DNA of 64,000 bases from DATKAS01 sp963773315 (GCA_963773315.1 CAVZAF010000011.1:186001-250000); one strand, 5' to 3'. Positions 11,495-20,588 are shown, counted from the first letter of the stretch. A program made the numbers and translations. The notes: generated from the letters alone by a model not told the origin.

Positions 11495-11715
11495 TCGCGT
11501 CGCTCGCCGTCATCGCGCCCGAGACGGACTTCGACTCACTCGCGCCCGACGCCGACCTGCGCGACGAGCTCGACCTCGACTCGATGGACTTCCTCAACTT
11601 CGTGACGGGCGTCTACGAGCGCACGGGCATCGAGGTGCCCGAGCGGGACTATCCAAAGATCCTGACCCTCGACGCGTGTGTCCGCTACCTCGACGCGGCG
11701 CTCGCCTCGAGATGA
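11473..11715 (+). CDS. Acyl carrier protein
   Basis: 80 residues with the phosphopantetheine attachment site LDLDSMDF (Ser37) and the helical pattern of ACPs. A strong Shine-Dalgarno (GGAGGAG at 11464-11470) precedes the ATG at 11473, which lies inside the end of the E2 gene. An ACP inside a pyruvate/acetoin dehydrogenase operon is unusual. It could take acyl groups from the E2 or from the synthetase at the head of the operon (inference). No fatty-acid or polyketide synthase genes adjoin it. Confidence 0.85.
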   Translation: MDSRTAVIASLAVIAPETDFDSLAPDADLRDELDLDSMDFLNFVTGVYERTGIEVPERDYPKILTLDACVRYLDAALASR

Positions 11716-11735
11716 CCTTGTGATGGGAGGACGCC

Positions 11736-14054
11736 ATGGAGCTCGTTCGCTGGCTCGATGACATCAAGAGGGACGACACCGCGCTCGTCGGCGGCAAGGG
11801 TGCCAACCTGGGCGAGCTGAGGCGGGCAGGGTTCCCCGTGCCCGACGGGTTCGTGGTGACCGCCGAGGCCTTCGCCAGCGCTGTGCGCGACGAGACGAAC
11901 GACGGACGATCGTACGCGGCGGTCGCGGCCGATCCCGAGGCGCTCGAAGCGGAGAGCAGGACGCTGCAGGCCGCGGTCGCCTCCGCCGTGATGCCCGAGG
12001 ACCTGCGCACCGCGGTCGTCGACGCCTACTCCGAGCTGTCCCGCCGCCTCGGCACCCACGACCCGGCCGTCGCCGTCCGCTCGTCGGCGACAGCGGAAGA
12101 CCTCGCCGGAACGTCGTTCGCGGGGATGCACCGCACGCTCACCAACGTGCGGGGACCTCAGGCGCTGCTCAGCGCGCTGAACTCGTGCTGGCAGTCGGTG
12201 TACGCGACGCGTGCGCTGTCCTACCGCATCGCCGAGCACATCGAAGGCAAACCGGCGATCGCTGTCGTGGTGCAAGCGATGGTGCCCGCAGCAAGCGCGG
12301 GCGTCGCGTTCAGCGCTGACCCTGCGACGGGGAGCCCGGACGTGATCGTCGTCGAGGGCGCGCCGGGGCAAGGCGAGGTCGTGGTGGGGGGAATCGTCGA
12401 GCCCGACACGTACACGCTCTCTCGGTCACCGCTGGAGATCCGAGACGTCCGCGTCGGCGTGAAGACCCAGAAGATCATCGCGGGCGCGGGCGGTGACCAG
12501 ACGGTGACCTTGAGCGCCGAGGAAGGCAGCGCGCGCGTCCTCACCGACGAGCAGGTGCTCGCCGTCGCACACCTCGTGCTCGACGCCGAGGACCACTTCG
12601 GCTGCCCCCAGGACCTGGAGTGGTGCTACGAGTCCGATGGCGTCGTACACGTCGTGCAGACCCGCCCGATCACGACGCTGCCCGCCTCGGGCGCGACGGC
12701 CGCCGACGCCGAGCCTGCGGCCGAAGGGCACGACACTCTCGTGACCGGTCTCGGCGCAAGCCCCGGGATCGTGTCGGGCGCGGTCCGCGTCCTCACCACC
12801 CCTGCTGAAGGCGCGCAGCTCGTCACCGGCGAGGTGCTCGTGGCGCCGATGACGAACCCAGATTGGCTTCCCACTCTTCGACGAGCCGCGGCGGTCGTGA
12901 CCGACAGCGGTGGTGTCACCTGTCACGCGGCCATCGCCAGCCGCGAGCTCGGGGTTCCGTGCATCGTCGGCGCGCACGACGCGACCACCCGACTGCACAC
13001 CGGCGAGGTCGTCACCGTCGACGGGGCACGCGGCACCGTGACTGCTGGCGCCGTCCCCACCCCCGTCGCGCACCTCGCTCCTCGCGAGCGGGTGACGACA
13101 ACGGCGGCCGAGCCGATCACTGCCACGAAGCTGTACGTGAACCTCGCGCTCGCAGAGCGCGCCGACGAGGTCGCGGCGATGAACGTCGACGGCGTCGGCC
13201 TGCTGCGGGCCGAGTTCCTCGTCACCGAGGCACTGGACGGACGCCATCCGCGCCAGGTGCTGGCCACCGGTGGCCGTGAGGAGTTCCTCTCGCGCATGGC
13301 TGGGTCACTGCTGAAGATCACGACGCCGTTCATGCCGCGGCCAGTCGTGTACCGCACGATCGACTTCCGCACGAACGAATTCAGGGGTCTCGAAGGGGGC
13401 GAAGAGTACGAACCACAGGAACGCAACCCGATGATCGGGTACCGAGGTTGCTATCGGTACATCAAGGAGCCCGACCTGTTCGCTCTCGAGCTCGAGCTCA
13501 TCGCTCGGGTGCGTGAACAGACTCCGAACCTCCACCTCATGATTCCGTTCGTGCGCACGAAGTGGGAGCTCGAAGCATGCCTCGATCTCGTCGACGCCAG
13601 TCCGCTGCGAGACGACCGCGGCTTGCTTCGCTGGATCATGGCCGAGGTGCCATCGGTCGTCCATTGGCTTCCCGAATACGCCGCGCTCGGCATCGACGGA
13701 GTGTCCATCGGTTCGAACGACCTCACGCAGCTCATCCTCGGTGTCGACCGCGACTCCGAGGTGTGCGAGGAGCTCTTCGACGAGGGAGACGGAGCGGTCC
13801 TCGACGCGATCGAGCAGATCATCCGCACCAGCGCTCGACTCGGGCTCACGTCTTCGCTGTGCGGACAGGCCCCGACGAACCGTCCGGCATTCGCAGAAGC
13901 GCTCGTGCGATTCGGCATCGACTCGGTCTCTGTCAACCCCGATGCGGCGTCTCGCACCCGCCGGGTGCTCGCAGGCGCCGAGCAACGGCTCGTACTGGAC
14001 TTCGCTCGCAATCCCACGCACCGACCGCAACAGCAGGAGGAGGATCGACGATGA
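11736..14054 (+). CDS. ppsA: Phosphoenolpyruvate synthase / pyruvate phosphate dikinase-like enzyme
   Basis: 772 residues in the PpsA order. The N-terminal ATP-grasp starts LVGGKGANLGELRRAGFPVPDGF. The phosphohistidine domain has GGVTCHAAIASRELGVPCIVG (His397). The C-terminal TIM barrel carries SIGSNDLTQLILGVDRD and SLCGQAPTNRP. It interconverts pyruvate and PEP with ATP/AMP. The name is PpsA rather than PPDK by motif style; direction in vivo is not given by sequence. Preceded by GGGAGG 5 bases before the ATG; its last 4 bp overlap DUF1918. Confidence 0.88.
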   Translation: MELVRWLDDIKRDDTALVGGKGANLGELRRAGFPVPDGFVVTAEAFASAVRDETNDGRSYAAVAADPEALEAESRTLQAAVASAVMPEDLRTAVVDAYSELSRRLGTHDPAVAVRSSATAEDLAGTSFAGMHRTLTNVRGPQALLSALNSCWQSVYATRALSYRIAEHIEGKPAIAVVVQAMVPAASAGVAFSADPATGSPDVIVVEGAPGQGEVVVGGIVEPDTYTLSRSPLEIRDVRVGVKTQKIIAGAGGDQTVTLSAEEGSARVLTDEQVLAVAHLVLDAEDHFGCPQDLEWCYESDGVVHVVQTRPITTLPASGATAADAEPAAEGHDTLVTGLGASPGIVSGAVRVLTTPAEGAQLVTGEVLVAPMTNPDWLPTLRRAAAVVTDSGGVTCHAAIASRELGVPCIVGAHDATTRLHTGEVVTVDGARGTVTAGAVPTPVAHLAPRERVTTTAAEPITATKLYVNLALAERADEVAAMNVDGVGLLRAEFLVTEALDGRHPRQVLATGGREEFLSRMAGSLLKITTPFMPRPVVYRTIDFRTNEFRGLEGGEEYEPQERNPMIGYRGCYRYIKEPDLFALELELIARVREQTPNLHLMIPFVRTKWELEACLDLVDASPLRDDRGLLRWIMAEVPSVVHWLPEYAALGIDGVSIGSNDLTQLILGVDRDSEVCEELFDEGDGAVLDAIEQIIRTSARLGLTSSLCGQAPTNRPAFAEALVRFGIDSVSVNPDAASRTRRVLAGAEQRLVLDFARNPTHRPQQQEEDRR

Positions 14055-14260
14055 AGGCAGCAGTAGGCGATCGAATCGTCGTGAAGGGCCATCGGATCCA
14101 CGAGCACGACCGCGACGCAGAGATACTCGAGGTCCGTGGCGAGGACGGCGGTCCGCCGTTCCTCGTGCAATGGGCGGACGATGGGCACGTCGGGCTCTAC
14201 TTCCCGGGCTCCGACGCGGTTGTCGAGCACTTTCCCGCGCATACCGACCCAGGAGGCTGA
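14051..14260 (+). CDS. DUF1918 protein
   Basis: 69 residues matching the DUF1918 pattern: MKAAVGDRIVVKGHRI at the start, then AEILEVRGEDGGPPFLVQWADDGH. A small SH3-like beta barrel. Members such as Rv0569 of M. tuberculosis belong to the DosR regulon (established knowledge). Biochemical role unknown. ATG at 14051 overlaps the ppsA stop (ATGA). Confidence 0.85.
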   Translation: MKAAVGDRIVVKGHRIHEHDRDAEILEVRGEDGGPPFLVQWADDGHVGLYFPGSDAVVEHFPAHTDPGG

Positions 14261-14270
14261 CACGGAGCCG

Positions 14271-15754
14271 ATGCGTGTCCGGGCACGCCTCTTCGAGGCT
14301 TCCCGCGCGGGCGCGGACCTTCTCGAGACGCACATCTCGACGGTCGCCTTTGACGGAGACGTGGTGCACAAGCGCAAGAAGGACGTGCGTTTCCCGTTCA
14401 TCGATCTGAGCACGCCCGAGCGTCGCGAGGTGATCTGCAGACGGGAGGTCGAGCTGAACAGGCGCTTCTCCCCCGACGTCTATCTGGGGGTCGAGGAGGT
14501 TGTCGACGATGATGGTGTCGTCGTCGACCACGCGGTCCGCATGCGCCGGATGCCTGCGGAGCGGCGGCTGTCGACGTTGGCACGCGGCGCGGCTGACATC
14601 GGCTCATGCCTCCGCCAGATCGCCCGTCTCATCGCGATCGCTCATGCCGAAGGCCTGACCAACACCGAGATCTCGTCGGTCGCCACGCCCTCGGCGCTGC
14701 TCCGGCTCTGGCACCAGAACCTCGTCGAGCTCGAACCCTTCGCCCCGGCGCCACTCGATCGCGCGACCCTCGCCGAGATCGGCACCCTCGCCGACCGCTA
14801 CCTGACGGGCCGGGCGCGGCTGCTCGAGGACCGGATCCGACGAGGCTGTGTGGTCGACGGTCACGGCGACTTGCTCGCCGACGACATCTACTGCCTCGCC
14901 GACGGCCCTCGGGTCCTGGATTGCCTCGAGTTCGACGACCGCCTGCGATGGGGCGACGTGCTCTACGACGTCGGGTTCCTCGCGATGGACCTCGAACGGC
15001 TCGGCCGGCCAGACCTCGCACAGGCGTTCATGGCCTGGTATCGCGAGTTCTCGGCCGAGACGCACCCTGAGTCACTGGCGCATCACTACATCGCGTATCG
15101 AGCGCTCGTGCGTTCGAAGATCTCGTGCCTGCGTGGAAGGAGCACCGACCACGACGAGGCACGCGCCTACCTCGCGCAGTGCGCTCGTCATCTGCAGTCG
15201 GGCCGGCTCCGACTCGTCGTGATCGGCGGACTTCCTGGGTCGGGCAAGAGCACGCTCGCGACGGCCCTGGGCTACGAGCTCGGCTGGCCGGTGTTGCGTT
15301 CGGACGAGCTCCGGAAGGAACGCGCGGGTCTCGCGTCTCAGACTCCGGCTGCAGCCCCGTACAAGGAGGGGCTGTACTCCCCAGCGACAACAGAAGCGAC
15401 GTACGCCGCACTCTTCGATCGAGCAAGGCTCCTGCTCGAGGAGGGCCGATCCACCATCATCGACGCGTCGTTCTCGCGCTCACCGTGGCGCGACGGCGCT
15501 GCCGCCGTTGCGCGGAGACGCTCTCGGACCTGCTCGAGCTGCGGTGCACCTTGCCCACGAGCATCGCTGCCGATCGTCTCCGGGAGCGAACGGCCCGCGG
15601 AGCCGACGCATCGGATGCCGACGCATCGATCCGCAAGGCGATGGAGGTCGACTTCGACGAGTGGCCGAATGCGACTGAGATCGACACGAGGTCGCCCGGC
15701 CCGGTCGTCGCTGCACAGGTCGCCGAGCTCGTCACCACCCCCATACGCGACTAA
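14271..15754 (+). CDS. Bifunctional APH-like kinase / AAA ATP-binding protein, frameshifted
   Basis: Residues 1-300 resemble an aminoglycoside-phosphotransferase fold (CVVDGHGDLLADDIYCL...DCLEFDDRLRWGDVLYDVGF). Residue 319 on is a P-loop kinase (GGLPGSGKSTLA). Near 15490-15515 the frame jumps: up to SPWRDGAAAVAR it is one frame, then AETLSDLLELRC...ELVTTPIRD and the stop at 15754 are in another. Restoring one missing base gives ~494 residues, the usual size of this COG2187-COG0645 family. Rv2004c of M. tuberculosis (a DosR-regulon gene) has this architecture. Substrate unknown; aminoglycoside resistance should not be assumed. Confidence 0.8.
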
Positions 15755-15785
15755 CGGGCCCGCAACCCAGGGGAAGCGAGCCCGT
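15754..15785. terminator. Possible bidirectional terminator between convergent genes
   Basis: ACGGGC at 15754-15759 can pair with GCCCGT at 15780-15785 around a 20-base loop, between the converging APH-AAA and hsp20 genes. The stem is short and no T tract follows, so support is weak. Confidence 0.3.
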
Positions 15786-15802
15786 CAGCGTGGGAATCGA
15801 TG

Positions 15803-16261
15803 TCACCCGCGAGTGACCTCGACCTTCTTCGGGGGCATCTCAGTGGGCACCTTGTAGGGGCACGTCACTTCGAGGATGCCGTCCTTGTAGCTGGCCTTCA
15901 CGTCATCCATGCTGGTTTCTTTCGGAACCCTCACGGCCCGCTCGAACGAGCCGTAGCGGAACTCGGAGAAGTAGGAGCCATCCTTCTCTTCCTTCGTCTC
16001 GCTGTGACGGTTGGCCTTGATGCGCAGCACACCCTCTTCCAGCGTGATGTCCACGTCCTTCGTCGGATCGATGCCGGGGAGCTCGGCCTTCACGGTCAGG
16101 GTGTCGTCCGTCAACTCCTGCTCGATGCGCATCCGCTCGAGCCGCCCGAAGAACGGACGGACATCGAACCAGCGACCGAGATCAGGGGCGTCGAACCATG
16201 CCCACAACCCTGGGGCCTCGACCTCGGGGCGAACTGCAACGTCAGTGCCCTGCTTGGTCAT
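15803..16261 (-). CDS. Hsp20/alpha-crystallin small heat shock protein
   Basis: 152 residues. The alpha-crystallin domain spans ~45-140: LTVKAELPGIDPTKDVDITLEEGVLRIKANR, then EFRYGSFERAVRVP, and the YKDGILEVTCP strand; a short tail ends PPKKVEVTRG. It acts as an ATP-independent holdase in the cytoplasm. It resembles the hspX/acr class, the hallmark DosR-induced protein of mycobacteria. A good Shine-Dalgarno (GAAGGAGG) precedes the ATG at 16261. Promoter elements for this gene are listed separately at 16323-16365. Confidence 0.92.
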   Translation of the reverse strand: MTKQGTDVAVRPEVEAPGLWAWFDAPDLGRWFDVRPFFGRLERMRIEQELTDDTLTVKAELPGIDPTKDVDITLEEGVLRIKANRHSETKEEKDGSYFSEFRYGSFERAVRVPKETSMDDVKASYKDGILEVTCPYKVPTEMPPKKVEVTRG

Positions 16262-16309
16262 GCGTGCACACCTCCTTCAACTGCACTCAAGGTCAGCGCC
16301 AATCGCTTG
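16262..16309 (-). promoter_or_regulatory. hsp20 leader with HAIR-like half sites
   Basis: On the minus strand CTTGAGT is followed by an imperfect inverted partner (TTGAAGG), and further upstream GGTCAAG faces ACCTTGAG. These resemble half-sites of the HspR operator HAIR (CTTGAGT-N7-ACTCAAG), but the spacing is wrong, so HspR control is only a possibility. The region contains the ribosome-binding site AAGGAGG. Confidence 0.2.
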
Positions 16310-16322
16310 ACCTCCACAGTCA

Positions 16323-16365
16323 AAGATACGAACGAAAGGCTCGCCTTCATAGAGGCGAACGTCCC
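16323..16365 (-). promoter_or_regulatory. hsp20 promoter: DosR-like box plus -10
   Basis: On the minus strand GGGACGTTCGCCTCT (16365 to 16351) is followed by a consensus actinobacterial -10, TATCTT (16328 to 16323). If transcription starts at 16316, the -10 spans -12 to -7 and the box is centred at -42. This is the best-formed promoter of the set and, unlike the others, drives a message with a 54-base leader and Shine-Dalgarno. Confidence 0.6.
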
Positions 16366-16394
16366 TCCGCATGCGCCGCTGGTCGGTAGTCGGG

Positions 16395-16790
16395 TCAGCC
16401 TGGTGGAGCAAAGAACTCGAGAGCGATGCCGTCGGGGTCGCGGAACGAGAGGCCCGAGCCGTAGCCGGCGTCGACGACGCCCCCGTTCTTGATGCCGAGC
16501 TCGTTCAGCTTCTTCTCCCACTGCTCGAGCTCGGCCCGGTTCGCGCACCCGAAGGCGATGTGGTCGAGGCCGACCTGGCGCTCGTCGAACTTCGAGCCCT
16601 TCACATGGTCGGGAAACTCGTGCAACCCGAGCAGGGTGCCGCTCATGAGGAAGACGGTGTGATGGAACGGGCCGGTGTCCTCGTCGAGGACCGGATCGGA
16701 GCCGACCAGCGCCTTGTACCAGGGAACGCTCACACCGAGGTCACGGACCGTGACGGCGACGTGCGTGATTGCGGGAAATGAATCGGGCAT
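16395..16790 (-). CDS. VOC/glyoxalase superfamily protein
   Basis: 131 residues with two beta-alpha-beta-beta-beta modules: ITHVAVTVRDLGVSVPWYKALVG (metal-ligand His), FHHTVFLMSGTLLGLHEF, GLDHIAFGCANRAELEQW and SFRDPDGIALEFFAPP (metal-ligand Glu). Family members are glyoxalases, extradiol dioxygenases or resistance proteins, and the reaction cannot be assigned. ATG at 16790 is preceded by AAGGGGTGG; upstream codons have no domain content. Confidence 0.85.
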   Translation of the reverse strand: MPDSFPAITHVAVTVRDLGVSVPWYKALVGSDPVLDEDTGPFHHTVFLMSGTLLGLHEFPDHVKGSKFDERQVGLDHIAFGCANRAELEQWEKKLNELGIKNGGVVDAGYGSGLSFRDPDGIALEFFAPPG

Positions 16791-16848
16791 TGGGCCACCC
16801 CTTCTTTGTCGTGGCCGCACGATAGGCACGGCTTCGTACACTTCGCTG

Positions 16849-17496
16849 ATGTTCACCGACGTCGTGCGCACAGAGACCGAGCTGCGCGAGCTGTACCGGC
16901 ATCCTGCCGCACTCACCAAGGCGAAGGTCATCGCCCAGCTCGACCATCACGCCGGCACGTTCATCGACCACTCCCCCTTCGTGCTCATCGGCACCGCGTC
17001 GCCAGATGGCACCGCTGACGTCTCGCCCAAGGGAGGTCCGCCCGGGTTCGTCGTCGTGCTCGACGACCACCACCTCGCGATCCCCGACCTCGCGGGCAAC
17101 AACCTCCTCGACTCGATCGGCAACATCGTGCGCGGGTCCGGCATCGGGCTCCTCTTCCTCATCCCGGGGATGGACGAGACGCTGCGGGTCAACGGCCGCG
17201 CCTGCCTCACCACCGACCCGTCGGTGCTCGACGCCTGCGCGGTGAAGGACCGTCGCCCGAAGGCCGCGATCGGCGTCACCGTGGTCGAGCAGTTCATGCA
17301 CTGCGCCAAGGCGTTCCGCCGCAGCGAGCTCTGGAACGCCGATGCCTGGCCCGACCGAGCCTCGCTGCCGACGCTCGGCTGCATCCTGAGGGACCAGATC
17401 CCCGAGGTGGGTGACATCGACGCGACCGCCCTCGACGCGTCCCTCGAGGACGGGTACGCCAAGACCATGTGGGAGGTCGGTGGCAAGCGTGACTGA
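16849..17496 (+). CDS. PPOX-type FMN flavoprotein (MSMEG_1061-like)
   Basis: 215 residues, split-barrel flavoprotein: LIGTASPDGTADVSPKGGPPGFVVVLDDHHLAIPDLAGNN, LLFLIPGMDETLRVNGRA, and a C-terminal EQFMHCAKAFRRSELW...W segment characteristic of the longer PPOX group. Binds FMN; likely a small oxidoreductase of unknown substrate. A TACACT hexamer at 16837-16842 ends 6 bases before the ATG at 16849, marking a leaderless promoter and fixing the start. Confidence 0.85.
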   Translation: MFTDVVRTETELRELYRHPAALTKAKVIAQLDHHAGTFIDHSPFVLIGTASPDGTADVSPKGGPPGFVVVLDDHHLAIPDLAGNNLLDSIGNIVRGSGIGLLFLIPGMDETLRVNGRACLTTDPSVLDACAVKDRRPKAAIGVTVVEQFMHCAKAFRRSELWNADAWPDRASLPTLGCILRDQIPEVGDIDATALDASLEDGYAKTMWEVGGKRD

Positions 17497-17580
17497 CGCC
17501 ACCGCCGGCAGCCCGCGGCCCGTCGTGCTCCGTGGCCCCCGACGCGGGATGATGGGCGTGCGTACGGAAGGGAGAGGGCC

Positions 17581-18129
17581 ATGTTCGATGTGGACGAGTT
17601 CGTGGCCGAGTGCAGGCAGGCCCTGACGGAGTCAGAGCCCAGGATCGCGATCAAAGAGGTGCTCGAGAGGGCGGTGAGCACGCCCGACGAAGTGGCGAAG
17701 GCGCTGCCCGCGACACAGGCCGAGATCGTGCCGATCTACGCAGCGCCGGACCTCAGCATCTTGAAGGTCGTGTGGGGCCCCGAGATGAAGATCCCCGCGC
17801 ACAACCACCTCATGTGGGCAGCGATCGGGCTCTACGGCGGCCAGGAGGACAACGCGCTCTTCCGCCGCAAGGGCAACGGCATCATCCCGTCGGGTGGGCA
17901 CGAGCTGCGCACCGGCGAGGTCGTGCTGTTCGGGAGCGACACGATCCACTCGGTGCACAACCCCCTGTCGACACTGACGGGCGCCATCCACGTCTATGGC
18001 GGCGACCTCACCACGAAGCTCGGTCGCAGCGAGTGGGACGACGAGACGATGGCCGAGTCGCCGATCGACTTCGAGCGCACGCGCGCGCTCTTCGAAGAGG
18101 CAAACGCTCGCTACGTCGCGCCCGGCTGA
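17581..18129 (+). CDS. Cupin-fold metal-dependent protein (cysteine-dioxygenase-like)
   Basis: 182 residues. A beta-barrel with candidate metal ligands PAHNHLMWAAIGLYGGQEDN and GEVVLFGSDTIHSVHNPLS is typical of the double-stranded beta-helix family annotated as predicted metal-dependent enzymes related to cysteine dioxygenase. N-terminal ~45 residues are helical. Preceded by GGGAGAGGG before the ATG. Substrate unknown. Confidence 0.75.
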   Translation: MFDVDEFVAECRQALTESEPRIAIKEVLERAVSTPDEVAKALPATQAEIVPIYAAPDLSILKVVWGPEMKIPAHNHLMWAAIGLYGGQEDNALFRRKGNGIIPSGGHELRTGEVVLFGSDTIHSVHNPLSTLTGAIHVYGGDLTTKLGRSEWDDETMAESPIDFERTRALFEEANARYVAPG

Positions 18130-18188
18130 TCCGGCTTGGTCACGGGCGAGTCGAGTGACATCGGCCGCCCGCGTGTAAACAGTCGCAG

Positions 18189-19790
18189 ATGGGTCGTCGG
18201 TGGGCGCTGGTGTCGTTGGCGACCGCACAGTTCGTCATGGTGCTCGACCAGTCGGTCATGAACGTGTCGATCAGCCAGCTCGTCGCGGACTTCGACACGA
18301 CCGTGACCGTCATCCAGGCCGTGATCACGTTGTACTGCTTGGTCATGGCGATGTTCATGCTCACCGGCGGGAAGATCGGCGACATCATCGGTCGTCGCCG
18401 TGCGTTCGTCGTCGGTCTCGTGATCTACGCGTGCGGATCCGCGTTGACGGCGGTAGCGCCGACCGTCACGATCCTCGCGTTGGGGTGGTCCGTCCTCGAA
18501 GGGCTCGGTGCCGCGCTCGTGCTTCCGGCCATGGCGGCGCTGATCGCGGGGAACTTCGAGGGAACTGCTCGCAAGGGGGCCTATGCCGTGATCGGCGGGG
18601 TCGCGGGGGCCGGCATCGCGGTCGGGCCGATCGTCGGTGGCTGGGCCACGACGGAGCTGTCGTGGCGCGTCGTGTTCGCCGGCGAGGTCGTGCTCGTCGC
18701 CTTCATCCTCTTGACGACGCGGTTCATCGCTGACGCGCCGCGCAGTGGGGCCAAGCCGCGCCTCGACGGTGTGGGGACGGTGCTGTCGGCGGGCGGTCTC
18801 GGCGTCGTCGTGCTCGGTGTGCTCCAGTCGAGCACCTGGGGCTGGGTGCAGCCGAAGGACTCGCCCGTCGAGCCGTTCGGCCTGTCAGTCACGCTGTTCG
18901 TGATCGCGTTCGGCGGCGTGCTGCTGTGGTCCTTCGTCCGTTGGGAACAGCATCGGGAGGCGACGGGAAAAGACCCGCTCGTGCACCTCGACCTCACGAA
19001 GATCCCCACGTTGAGAGCTGGGCTCTACGGGTTGTTCAGCCAGAACCTGATCCTCATGGGCGTGTTCTTCGTCATCCCGCTGTACTTGCAGCTGGTGCTC
19101 GGCCTCGACACGCTCGAGACCGGCATCAAGATGCTGCCCGTCTCGATCACGATGTTCATCTCTTCGGCGCTGGGCTCGCGGTTGTCGAAGCGCTTCCCGA
19201 TCCGAACGATCGTGCGGGCAGGGTTGTGGACGGCGTTCGTGGCCGCACTGGTGCTCGTCGCCACGATCGACCCGCAGCTGAAGGAAGCCGGCTTCGCAAT
19301 GTCGATGGGGCTGTTGGGCGTGGGAATGGGTCTGATGGCATCGCAGCTCGGCAACGTCGTGCAGTCGTCGGTCGACGCGTCGGGCCGCGGTGAGGCCGGG
19401 GGGCTGCAATACACCGGACAACAGCTCGGGTCGTCGCTCGGGGTCGCGCTCATCGGCGCGATCGTCCTCGCCGGTCTGACCGGCGCGTTCATCTCTCACA
19501 TCCAGAACGACGACCGCATCAACCAGCAGGTTGCGACACAGGTCAGCACCGCTGCAGGAACGGGGGTCGACTTCGTTTCCTCGAGCGAGATCGAGAAGGC
19601 CGCCGGAGAGGCGGGACTCAGCAGGTCGACAACCGAAGCCATCGTCGACGACTACGAGCAGGCCCAGCTCGTCGCACTCAAGGCCGGCCTGCTCGCTGCC
19701 GCGCTCCTGGCGCTCGCCTCTCTCGCCTTCACCTCCGACCTCCCCCACGAGCGGCCGAAGCCCGACGACCGCGAACCTGCCCTGACCTGA
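18189..19790 (+). CDS. MFS drug/solute efflux transporter (DHA2, EmrB-like)
   Basis: 533 residues with about 14 membrane segments. Motif A-like GGKIGDIIGRRRAF between segments 2 and 3, motif C-like AVIGGVAGAGIAVGPIVGGW in segment 5, and the LDQSVMNVSI D1-type motif in segment 1 place it in the DHA2 family of proton-driven exporters. A soluble loop of ~65 residues lies before the last segment. Substrate unknown. Confidence 0.9.
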   Translation: MGRRWALVSLATAQFVMVLDQSVMNVSISQLVADFDTTVTVIQAVITLYCLVMAMFMLTGGKIGDIIGRRRAFVVGLVIYACGSALTAVAPTVTILALGWSVLEGLGAALVLPAMAALIAGNFEGTARKGAYAVIGGVAGAGIAVGPIVGGWATTELSWRVVFAGEVVLVAFILLTTRFIADAPRSGAKPRLDGVGTVLSAGGLGVVVLGVLQSSTWGWVQPKDSPVEPFGLSVTLFVIAFGGVLLWSFVRWEQHREATGKDPLVHLDLTKIPTLRAGLYGLFSQNLILMGVFFVIPLYLQLVLGLDTLETGIKMLPVSITMFISSALGSRLSKRFPIRTIVRAGLWTAFVAALVLVATIDPQLKEAGFAMSMGLLGVGMGLMASQLGNVVQSSVDASGRGEAGGLQYTGQQLGSSLGVALIGAIVLAGLTGAFISHIQNDDRINQQVATQVSTAAGTGVDFVSSSEIEKAAGEAGLSRSTTEAIVDDYEQAQLVALKAGLLAAALLALASLAFTSDLPHERPKPDDREPALT

Positions 19791-19828
19791 CCCGTTCGCG
19801 CGATGCGAGCGAGGCAGCTGAGCGTCCC

Positions 19829-19859
19829 AGGTCCTTGAAGAACAAGGACCTTCGCCCCT
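19829..19859 (+). promoter_or_regulatory. Inverted repeat overlapping a DosR-like box
   Basis: AGGTCCTTG (19829-19837) and CAAGGACCT (19843-19851) form a perfect 9-bp stem with a 5-base loop downstream of the MFS stop; it may be that gene's terminator. The right arm runs into AGGACCTTCGCCCCT (19845-19859), a DosR-like box 69 bp (centre) before the next ATG. GATCAT at 19874-19879 could be a -10, but the spacing differs from the other boxes. Confidence 0.35.
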
Positions 19860-19920
19860 GATGACCCGACCCTGATCATGCGAGAAAGGAGGAAAGGTCG
19901 GATCGAGAGGAGCCAGAACA

Positions 19921-20568
19921 ATGAAGCGCAGGACCCTTGACATCATCTTCAGCGTCGGCGGGGCAATGCTCGCCGTGCTCGTGATCGTGCTGGGACTCGT
20001 GTTGCGGTCGAACGCAGTGTTCGCCCAGAGCTACGTGCATGACCAGCTCTCCCAGCAAAAGATCACCTTCACGCCGGTCGCCGGTCTCTCCCCCGAGGAG
20101 CAGCAGTCGGCCGGACTCGTCAAGTACGCCGGTCAGCCCCTCACCACGGGAGCACAGGCCCAGGTGTACGCGAACGACTACATCGCCGGGCACCTTGCCG
20201 CGGTGAACGGCGGCAAGACCTATTCACAGACCAGCGGTGACGCACGGGCCGCGAGGGCCGCAGCGACCGACGCACAGGCCAAGGGCACGCCGAACGCAGC
20301 CCAGCTCGACAAGGCCGCAACCGTGCTCGAAGGCAAGGTCGACACCCTGTTCCGCGGCGAGACCCTCCGAGGGCTGTTGCTCACCTCGTACGGGTTCAGC
20401 ATCTTCGGCGACAAGGCGATGCTCGCATCGTGGGTGTGCCTGATCGCCGGGTTCGTCCTCCTGCTGGCATCGGCGGCCGGTTTCGTGCACGCCTTCCGCA
20501 CATCGAAGAGCGAGGCGTTCGCTCCGGTCGAGACCACCATCTCGCACGGGGTGCCGGCAGCCATCTGA
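19921..20568 (+). CDS. Two-transmembrane protein of unknown function
   Basis: 215 residues. Membrane segments at ~8-30 and ~165-190 flank an extracytoplasmic region rich in Ala/Gln (LSPEEQQSAGLVKYAG, AQVYANDYIAGHLAAVNGGKTYSQTSGDARAARAAA). The second segment is followed by a short cytoplasmic tail. No catalytic motif. A Shine-Dalgarno (AGAGGAG) sits 8 bases before the ATG. Such proteins are common in Actinobacteria without a known role. The gene ends at a strong terminator. Confidence 0.7.
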   Translation: MKRRTLDIIFSVGGAMLAVLVIVLGLVLRSNAVFAQSYVHDQLSQQKITFTPVAGLSPEEQQSAGLVKYAGQPLTTGAQAQVYANDYIAGHLAAVNGGKTYSQTSGDARAARAAATDAQAKGTPNAAQLDKAATVLEGKVDTLFRGETLRGLLLTSYGFSIFGDKAMLASWVCLIAGFVLLLASAAGFVHAFRTSKSEAFAPVETTISHGVPAAI

Positions 20569-20588
20569 CCTCTCCGATCCGAGGGACC

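Noticed and set aside
15754..16394. HspR (HAIR) operator as the main control of hsp20
   Set aside because: Half-sites have wrong spacing; the DosR-like box with exact -10 is a better explanation. Kept only as a low-confidence feature.
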